Source: Chitinophagaceae bacterium (GTDB lineage Bacteria > Bacteroidota > Bacteroidia > Chitinophagales > Chitinophagaceae). From it: 7,107 nt of DNA. Shown here piece by piece: positions 1 through 3,909 of the stretch. The position numbers and the translations under genes were made by a program. Location of the stretch: the NCBI GenBank assembly GCA_003167015.1, contig PMUF01000661.1, positions 1 through 7,107 of the forward strand, given 5' to 3'. The notes under the pieces were generated by a model that saw only the letters and a program-made list of their open reading frames with translations, was not told the origin of the DNA and did not search any database. Each line of letters opens with the position of its first letter. The first letter of the stretch is position 1.

Positions 1-32
1 TAGTTTCACATGTGCCGGCACATGTGAAACTA
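1..32. repeat. Perfect 32-bp palindrome with nested CACATGTG copies
   Basis: The left half, TAGTTTCACATGTGCC, is followed immediately by its exact reverse complement, giving 16 + 16 matching bases with no spacer. Each half contains CACATGTG (7-14 and 19-26), itself an 8-bp palindrome, and the two copies flank CCGG (15-18). The symmetry may continue beyond the left edge, which cannot be seen. The right flank (AATTCGTC) has no T-run, so it does not look like a terminator for plus-strand transcription; the minus-strand downstream flank is outside the window. It could be an operator for a dimer or pair of dimers, a hairpin in the mRNA downstream of DUF5131, or a mobile-element-related site. The palindrome is certain; its role is unknown. 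Confidence 0.95.
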
Positions 33-75
33 AATTCGTCATCGATAATACCCATACGACTGCTCTTTTACGCAT
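1..75 (-). CDS. Possible 5' end of a further gene in the TcmP-DUF5131 operon (partial)
   Basis: An ATG at 75-73 lies three bases after the DUF5131 stop codon (TAA-GCT-ATG) and opens a frame that stays free of stops for all 25 codons to the left window edge, beginning MRKRAVVWVLSMTN. The tight spacing is what would be expected of a translationally coupled downstream gene, and the basic-then-hydrophobic start could be a membrane or signal segment. I do not recognise the family. Against it, 25 open codons are weak evidence, and the frame runs through the 32-bp palindrome, which translates to the repetitive SHVPAHVKL. If there is no gene here, this is simply the trailer of DUF5131 holding a hairpin. 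The product cannot be named. Confidence 0.25.
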   Translation of the reverse strand, partial: MRKRAVVWVLSMTNLVSHVPAHVKL

Positions 76-78
76 AGC

Positions 79-822
79 TTATATTTTATACTTCTCTTTG
101 CCTACCACCTTCGGCGCGGCTACCGGCATCTCGCTATACACATTCCCGCCCAGCAGGCGTCCAGACTTCTTCTTATTCCGTCCCCCCCACTGCTTGAAGA
201 AGAACGCAACCTCGGCTTCCCGGCATTGTTGCAGGATATCCCACACCCAAGGCTCTTCAATCGGCCGGGCCTTTTTCCCGCTCTCGCCTCCAACAATAAC
301 CCAGTCGATGCCTGATAAATTCAGACCGTGCAGCGGCCCGATCAGGGGTTCGCAGGAGAGAAATTTAACCTTCGCATCTGTCTCCCGGAGAAAATCGATC
401 CGTTCTGTCACCTTGCTGTTTTCAACGGATACTCCCATCCAGATATTCGGTGTCCACGTCAGCCCTCCATTCATGGTAAAGAGCCGGTCTGCCCGCTTTG
501 TCAGTACCTGGTAAGTGTGCTGCGGGGTATCGTTCATGACGTCAAAAACCCGCTTGATGAAGTCAGCGGGGATCTCAGGGTGGAACAAATCACTCATTGA
601 GTTGACAAAGACTAATTTTGACCCCTTCCAGGAATAAGGTGTCTGTAACGTATCGGCATGCGTCGCCAGGCCGAAGCCATTTTTATACTTCTCCAATCCC
701 ATCGCCTGTAAGCGTTTTGCCATGACCTCGGCGTAGCAATACTTACAGCCGGCGGAAATTTTAGTGCACCCCGTCGTCGGGTTCCAGGTCAATTCGGTCC
801 ATTCGATACTCGATTGCGCCAT
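79..822 (-). CDS. DUF5131 (phage Gp37/Gp68) family three-cysteine protein
   Basis: This 247-residue protein has the hallmarks of the DUF5131/Gp37-Gp68 family. Near the N-terminus is IEWTELTWNPTTGC (residues 6-19), followed by a CX6CX2C motif with C19, C26 and C29 and then YAE. A SMSDLFHP segment lies about a third of the way in, VIVGGESG lies near residue 175-182, and the protein ends with FFFKQWGG and GRLLGG. The three cysteines resemble the cluster ligands of radical-SAM enzymes, but the spacing differs from the classic CX3CX2C, so an iron-sulfur cluster is an inference. The family is found in phages and in bacterial accessory regions and its reaction is not established. The start ATG overlaps the stop of the upstream TcmP gene (TAATG), so the two are almost certainly translated together. 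The length is normal and there is no sign of damage. The C-terminus is KYKI, identical to that of TcmP. Confidence 0.93.
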   Translation of the reverse strand: MAQSSIEWTELTWNPTTGCTKISAGCKYCYAEVMAKRLQAMGLEKYKNGFGLATHADTLQTPYSWKGSKLVFVNSMSDLFHPEIPADFIKRVFDVMNDTPQHTYQVLTKRADRLFTMNGGLTWTPNIWMGVSVENSKVTERIDFLRETDAKVKFLSCEPLIGPLHGLNLSGIDWVIVGGESGKKARPIEEPWVWDILQQCREAEVAFFFKQWGGRNKKKSGRLLGGNVYSEMPVAAPKVVGKEKYKI

Positions 823-1655
823 TAAATTTTGTATTTAGGTTTGATCACGTCGTTCGCGATTTTCAACGCGCTGGCATTATTGGTAGCCATCATGAAATGA
901 TACATGATAGACTGAGTGGCATTTCGCATAACAAAAGAATCGGAGACATAATCAAAAACTTCGTTCAGTCTGCTCCGATACAGTTCGCCGATCTTGATAA
1001 TGGCGTCCTTCTCTTTTTCGACATGGGTTTCCTCCCCAAAGAGTGTGGTGACCGGTTGCTTCTTATAAAAGCGCTCCATAATTTCCTGCTCGCTCAACCC
1101 GAGAAAAGCCTCCAGCTTTTTCATCCAAGCGGCGGGAATCCTTGCATTTCGTTTCAGGAGTCGGTTGACCCCTAATCCTGTCGGTACCAATATCCACACA
1201 TCAATGCCCAACCCCTTAAGCGATTCGATAGATTGCCAATTGACTGACATGCCATACGGATCAATAAAAGCCAGTGCCCGGTGATCCGGGCTTTTCCGAA
1301 GAAAATCCGCCATCGCCAACAATTTGACATTGCAATCGTCCTTGACGACATGGGCGTTCCTACCGAAATAGTTCTTGTCGATATTGGCCTGCAGGGCTTG
1401 CTTGTACCGTTCGTCCAACTCCACAAAATAATATATATCAAAGGGCTTGGGGTTGGTGATATCCATGATCCTTAGGGCGGTCCCTTTTTTCAGGTCTGCC
1501 GTTTTATCGGATCCGATCAGCCCCGAACCGGCAAAGCCATCAAAATATAGTGTCTTCGCCCATCGCTGTTTGCTCATAATAACAAGGTAAGCTCGGGCAT
1601 AGCTCACGACAATTTCCATTTTAGCCTCTGTCCAGCTGCCGCCGAATTGATTCAT
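822..1655 (-). CDS. tcmP: Three-Cys-motif partner protein TcmP
   Basis: This 277-residue protein belongs to the TcmP family, named for its association with three-cysteine DUF5131 proteins, which is exactly the arrangement here. The N-terminal FGGSWTEAK (4-12) is typical of the family and supports the ATG at 1655. The fold looks like a class I (Rossmann) methyltransferase: a glycine-rich motif I, FDGFAGSG (38-45); an acidic end of strand 2, FVELD (77-81); D106-D107; and FIDPYG (130-135) at the motif IV position, where DNA and RNA methyltransferases carry (D/N)PP(Y/F). Second-proline loss (DPY instead of DPPY) leaves catalysis uncertain. The substrate is unknown. A putative promoter with an inverted repeat lies just upstream, leaving a very short leader without a Shine-Dalgarno. 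The protein ends in KYKI. The gene is probably first in a two- or three-gene operon. The family call is firm; the enzymatic role is inferred. Confidence 0.92.
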   Translation of the reverse strand: MNQFGGSWTEAKMEIVVSYARAYLVIMSKQRWAKTLYFDGFAGSGLIGSDKTADLKKGTALRIMDITNPKPFDIYYFVELDERYKQALQANIDKNYFGRNAHVVKDDCNVKLLAMADFLRKSPDHRALAFIDPYGMSVNWQSIESLKGLGIDVWILVPTGLGVNRLLKRNARIPAAWMKKLEAFLGLSEQEIMERFYKKQPVTTLFGEETHVEKEKDAIIKIGELYRSRLNEVFDYVSDSFVMRNATQSIMYHFMMATNNASALKIANDVIKPKYKI

Positions 1656-1663
1656 AAGAAAGG

Positions 1664-1682
1664 TTTAGTCAAATGTACTAAA
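1664..1682 (-). promoter_or_regulatory. Putative tcmP promoter -7 element within an inverted repeat
   Basis: On the minus strand, TACATTTG (1677-1670) fits the Bacteroidota -7 consensus TAnnTTTG exactly and sits 14 bases before the tcmP ATG. It lies within an inverted repeat, TTTAGT-N7-ACTAAA (1664-1669 and 1677-1682), which could be an operator that blocks the promoter. No clear -33 TTTG is seen about 19 bases upstream, so the promoter assignment rests on one element. The implied leader is only some 5-12 bases, close to leaderless. Confidence 0.45.
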
Positions 1683-1712
1683 AATAATAGTAAAATGCTG
1701 CCGAAAATCTCA

Positions 1713-1728
1713 ATTGGTTAGCACCAAT
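1713..1728. repeat. Small inverted repeat, possible weak terminator of the membrane-protein gene
   Basis: ATTGGT (1713-1718) and ACCAAT (1723-1728) are perfect 6-base arms around a TAGC loop. The hairpin begins four bases past the stop codon of the minus-strand membrane-protein gene. In that transcript it is followed by TGAGATTTTC, a poor T-tract, and the stem is AT-rich, so it would be a weak intrinsic terminator at best. It also lies upstream of the tcmP promoter and could be a protein-binding site. Confidence 0.4.
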
Positions 1729-1731
1729 CAA

Positions 1732-2283
1732 TCAATGCAGCTTGAGGTGCTGGTTTTCCCAATTCTTCCGACAGGTTTTGACTTGAAGTCTTGCGGCCAG
1801 GAGAGGGAGGACAAGTAACACCATTATTTTCAACACGATTGGCGTATCCGGGGTCGTCAGCGGCGCACCGGCCAGCACTACCGGCAATCCCAGGCATGCG
1901 ATAGACCATTGTCTCACTGCCCGTCGTTGATAGTACACCGCAAACAAGACATACGGGACCACCAGCACATTCAACCAGGAAAGCAGCAACAGATTCTTCG
2001 GATCGATTAAGCCTGCCAGCGACAGGGCGATCAGGTTACCGGTGAAGGAACTGAGGCCGATAAAGCCGCCCCTGCTTATTTTTTCGACTGAGGGGAGGGA
2101 CGGTAATAATATAGGTTGTCGGTGCGATTCGTACCTCAGCAAGAAAGTAGACAGCAGGACAGTGGCCAGGGTGATGAGTAAAAAAGTGATGGGGCCCATC
2201 GCCGCGATTCCGGCGGGCAAAAAGGCGGCCAGACCTGCAAAAGCTGACAGCACGGGCATCAGCAAAAGGTGTTTTAATCGCAT
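1732..2283 (-). CDS. Multi-pass integral membrane protein of unknown function
   Basis: The 183-residue product is strongly hydrophobic, with about five to six likely membrane segments near residues 7-27, 31-49, 73-92, 97-117, 127-143 and 149-165. The short basic loops (such as YYQRR at 117-121) and the charged tail (KTCRKNWENQ) suggest a cytoplasmic C-terminus. I see no catalytic motif, substrate-binding signature or domain I can name; the pattern would suit a small transporter-like or DoxX-like protein, but that is a guess from hydropathy only. It follows the Crp/Fnr gene in the same orientation, separated by about 100 bases that include a probable terminator, so it may have its own promoter. 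The ATG at 2283 is the first in frame after the upstream stop-rich spacer; there is no clear ribosome-binding site. Confidence 0.75.
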   Translation of the reverse strand: MRLKHLLLMPVLSAFAGLAAFLPAGIAAMGPITFLLITLATVLLSTFLLRYESHRQPILLPSLPSVEKISRGGFIGLSSFTGNLIALSLAGLIDPKNLLLLSWLNVLVVPYVLFAVYYQRRAVRQWSIACLGLPVVLAGAPLTTPDTPIVLKIMVLLVLPLLAARLQVKTCRKNWENQHLKLH

Positions 2284-2334
2284 AGGTTAGGTATAAAGAA
2301 TAAGGATTAATGGCCATGGTATACGAAGTTGTGG

Positions 2335-2371
2335 AAAAAATGCCGACCAGCCATCATTAAGCGCCATCGGC
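2335..2371 (-). terminator. Probable rho-independent terminator of the Crp/Fnr gene
   Basis: Read on the minus strand, GCCGA (2371-2367) pairs with TCGGC (2346-2342). The stem is extended by an inner TGGC/GCTG-like helix containing wobble pairs and one bulged G, closes on a loop of about 11 bases, and is followed by A and six T's (2341-2335). It begins about 12 bases after the Crp/Fnr stop codon. The T-run and position are convincing; the imperfect stem lowers confidence. Confidence 0.55.
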
Positions 2372-2383
2372 GGCCGGTTTTTA

Positions 2384-2980
2384 TCATTTGATAAAGAAAG
2401 TTCTTTTGTTCCTGATCCGGCTGAGCGTCACTTCGGTCACATCCAGATAACTGGCCAGGTAACGCGCGGGGACACGCTGCAGCAAGGCAGGGTATTTATC
2501 GAGTAGGAATTGATAACGCTCTTCGGCGGTCTGCATCCGGATTCCCTTGAGCAGGTTGTGCCACAAGCTGCTGTACTTCTGTGTGACAAACTGGCTATGC
2601 CGGTAGACCTCCGGGAATTGGTTATAGAGCTGCAGCAACTCCGGGAAGGTGGTATGTAGAAGCTCGCAATCCTCCAATGCCTGCATGTATTCATCCGTCG
2701 GCTGTTTCGTGAGAAAGCTTTGCATAGAGGCAATGGTATCCCCTTCACTCAAAAACCAATTCGATACCTCCGTCTTCTTTTTGTTTTTCGGGCTGGTTTT
2801 GAGATAGTAACATCTGACGAGCCCCGTGCGGATGAAGAACAGCCTATTATTGATCGACCCGGCTTCGACCAGGAAGGCTTTTTTGGGAATGTGCAAGGGC
2901 CTCATAATCTTGGCAAAAGCGGCGCTCGCGGATTCTGACAGGGGGTAAATAGATTGCAGATAGTCCAGGAATTCAGTCAT
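2384..2980 (-). CDS. Crp/Fnr-family transcriptional regulator
   Basis: This 198-residue protein has a cyclic-nucleotide-binding-like beta-roll (about 25-115), a long dimerisation helix, and a C-terminal helix-turn-helix (about 172-192; ARYLASYLDVTEVTLSRIRN) that binds DNA. The AEERY segment (152-156) and TLSRIR are typical of the many short Crp/Fnr proteins of Bacteroidota. The canonical phosphate-binding cassette (GE...RxA) is not recognisable; TDEY occupies that stretch, so cAMP binding is doubtful, and there is no Fnr-type cysteine cluster. The ligand and target genes are unknown. I chose the ATG at 2980 (MTEFLDYLQ) over a TTG four codons upstream because members of this group usually start close to this point. 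A near-match to the -7 element, TTAATTTG (3011-3004), lies 24 bases upstream. The gene ends in a probable terminator. Confidence 0.92.
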   Translation of the reverse strand: MTEFLDYLQSIYPLSESASAAFAKIMRPLHIPKKAFLVEAGSINNRLFFIRTGLVRCYYLKTSPKNKKKTEVSNWFLSEGDTIASMQSFLTKQPTDEYMQALEDCELLHTTFPELLQLYNQFPEVYRHSQFVTQKYSSLWHNLLKGIRMQTAEERYQFLLDKYPALLQRVPARYLASYLDVTEVTLSRIRNKRTFFIK

Positions 2981-3056
2981 AGGTGGGTGCAATAGTTACC
3001 CGCCAAATTAAGGAGCAATGATTAATATGAAATGTTAATGTGCCCAGGCGGCGCCT

Positions 3057-3266
3057 TTATTTTTTAGTCTGCAATTCCGGGTCGTCCCTGTCTTGCTGGT
3101 CGTTTTTTTCCGCTTTGGCCTCTATTTTTTGCATGATCGACGATATTGGGCCCTTCATATGGTTTTGTGGGTCGGTGGTATGCAGGGTCTCCGGGTCGGG
3201 CTGACGGACGCCGGTTTGCTTTTCTTTTTCTTTTCTGCCTTTTTCGAGATCTGTTTTGTGTGACAT
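3057..3266 (-). CDS. Small highly charged hypothetical protein
   Basis: The 69-residue product is rich in K, E, D and Q, has no membrane segment or cysteine, and is probably largely disordered. Its one ordered-looking part is the core TTDPQNHMKGPISSIMQK (30-47), which resembles a core I associate with small uncharacterised Bacteroidota proteins; this is memory of a pattern, not a search result. A short amphipathic helix may follow (SSIMQKIEAKAEK). It lies 59 bases downstream of the pentapeptide gene and 76 bases upstream of the Crp/Fnr start, all in the same direction, so it could be transcribed with either. No strong ribosome-binding site precedes the ATG. No function is assigned. Confidence 0.65.
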   Translation of the reverse strand: MSHKTDLEKGRKEKEKQTGVRQPDPETLHTTDPQNHMKGPISSIMQKIEAKAEKNDQQDRDDPELQTKK

Positions 3267-3325
3267 AACAAGAGATTTACCCTTATCAGGTGAAAAAATT
3301 GTGCCACGGGGGCCCGGCGCTCTTT

Positions 3326-3892
3326 TTAGGAGATATCAATATCATATTTATCCAGCAACCCCGTGATCCCGGCCGTCGAAAACCTTGCCTTTTTGATCTT
3401 GTTCTTTTCGGGATCGATGGAATAATTCACCGCGGTCCGGAAGTCGGCCTTTTCCAGTATCGTATGGTCGAAGGTCGCCCGGGCGAGATCGCAGTGATTG
3501 AAAATGGCAGAGGTCAGGTCAGATTCGGTGAAATCCGCTTCGTGTAAGGTGCAGCCTTTGAAATGGACTTTCTTCAGTTTGACCTGGTAAAAAGAGGAAT
3601 GGTTCAGGGAACAGTGGTCAAACGTGACACTGAGGCCGAATGGATCGGCGTTTTCAAAATGCAGCCCCCACATTTTACAATCTTTGAAGGCCACGTCGCG
3701 GAAACAGGTTTTGGCCAGGTTGACTAAACTGAGGTCGCAATCGCTGAAGGTGCAGTCGATGAAGAGGATCGTGGAGAGATCTGTGCCGGAAAGTATGCAT
3801 TTTGCATACTTGCAATTCTCGTATTCTCCTTTTTCCAGGGGCGCCTCCCGGAAGTCTTTTTTTTCGAAAGTGGTGTCGGTGAAGAGGATCAT
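3326..3892 (-). CDS. Pentapeptide-repeat protein (Qnr/MfpA-like fold)
   Basis: The 188-residue protein is built of tandem pentapeptide repeats, A(D/N)LXX-like, with the central aromatic or leucine recurring every five residues: F9 and F14; F44, F49, L54, L59, F64, F69, M74 and F79; then F91, L96, F101, and F111 through F151. Such repeats form a right-handed quadrilateral beta-helix. A break at about 83-90 (DPFGLSVT) interrupts the register, much as in Qnr proteins. The C-terminal segment NYSIDPEKNKIKKARFS ... LLDKYDIDI resembles the capping region of Qnr-like homologues. Qnr and MfpA mimic DNA and bind gyrase; whether this protein does is unproven, and many relatives have no known role. An A8 tract (minus strand of 3857-3864) lies at codons 10-12. 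The start codon is only 17 bases from that of the divergent permease gene. Confidence 0.88.
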   Translation of the reverse strand: MILFTDTTFEKKDFREAPLEKGEYENCKYAKCILSGTDLSTILFIDCTFSDCDLSLVNLAKTCFRDVAFKDCKMWGLHFENADPFGLSVTFDHCSLNHSSFYQVKLKKVHFKGCTLHEADFTESDLTSAIFNHCDLARATFDHTILEKADFRTAVNYSIDPEKNKIKKARFSTAGITGLLDKYDIDIS

Positions 3893-3909
3893 TCCGTAAA
3901 TTAGTGAAT
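3893..3909. promoter_or_regulatory. 17-base spacer between divergent start codons
   Basis: This AT-rich spacer separates the ATG of the pentapeptide gene (minus) from that of the permease (plus). It is too short to hold two full promoters, so at least one promoter must lie inside the opposite coding sequence. I see no exact TAnnTTTG element for either direction; the best minus-strand candidate (TAATTTAC, 3903-3896) has two mismatches. An in-frame GTG at 3904 could extend the permease by two residues, but the ATG at 3910 fits the family start better. Confidence 0.5.

Noticed and set aside
1..32. The palindrome as a XerCD dif site or a classic intrinsic terminator
   Set aside because: It lacks the two-arm, 6-base-spacer layout of dif, and the visible flank has no T-run; the other flank is outside the window.
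98..600. Plus-strand open frames over the DUF5131 gene
   Set aside because: Antisense shadows of a gene with strong family motifs.
2036..2317. Alternative minus-strand frame overlapping the membrane-protein gene
   Set aside because: It overlaps the longer, consistently hydrophobic frame and encodes an arginine-rich sequence with no domain.
2981..2992. TTG start four codons upstream of the Crp/Fnr ATG
   Set aside because: The ATG at 2980 gives a typical family N-terminus; the TTG only adds LHPP-type residues with no ribosome-binding site.
3012..3022. AAGGAG followed by ATG on the plus strand
   Set aside because: The spacing is only two bases and the frame stops after six codons.
3046..3070. 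Plus-strand hairpin AGGC-GGC-GCCT followed by a T-rich run, resembling a terminator
   Set aside because: The stem is only four base pairs with a three-base loop, and there is no plus-strand gene upstream for it to terminate.
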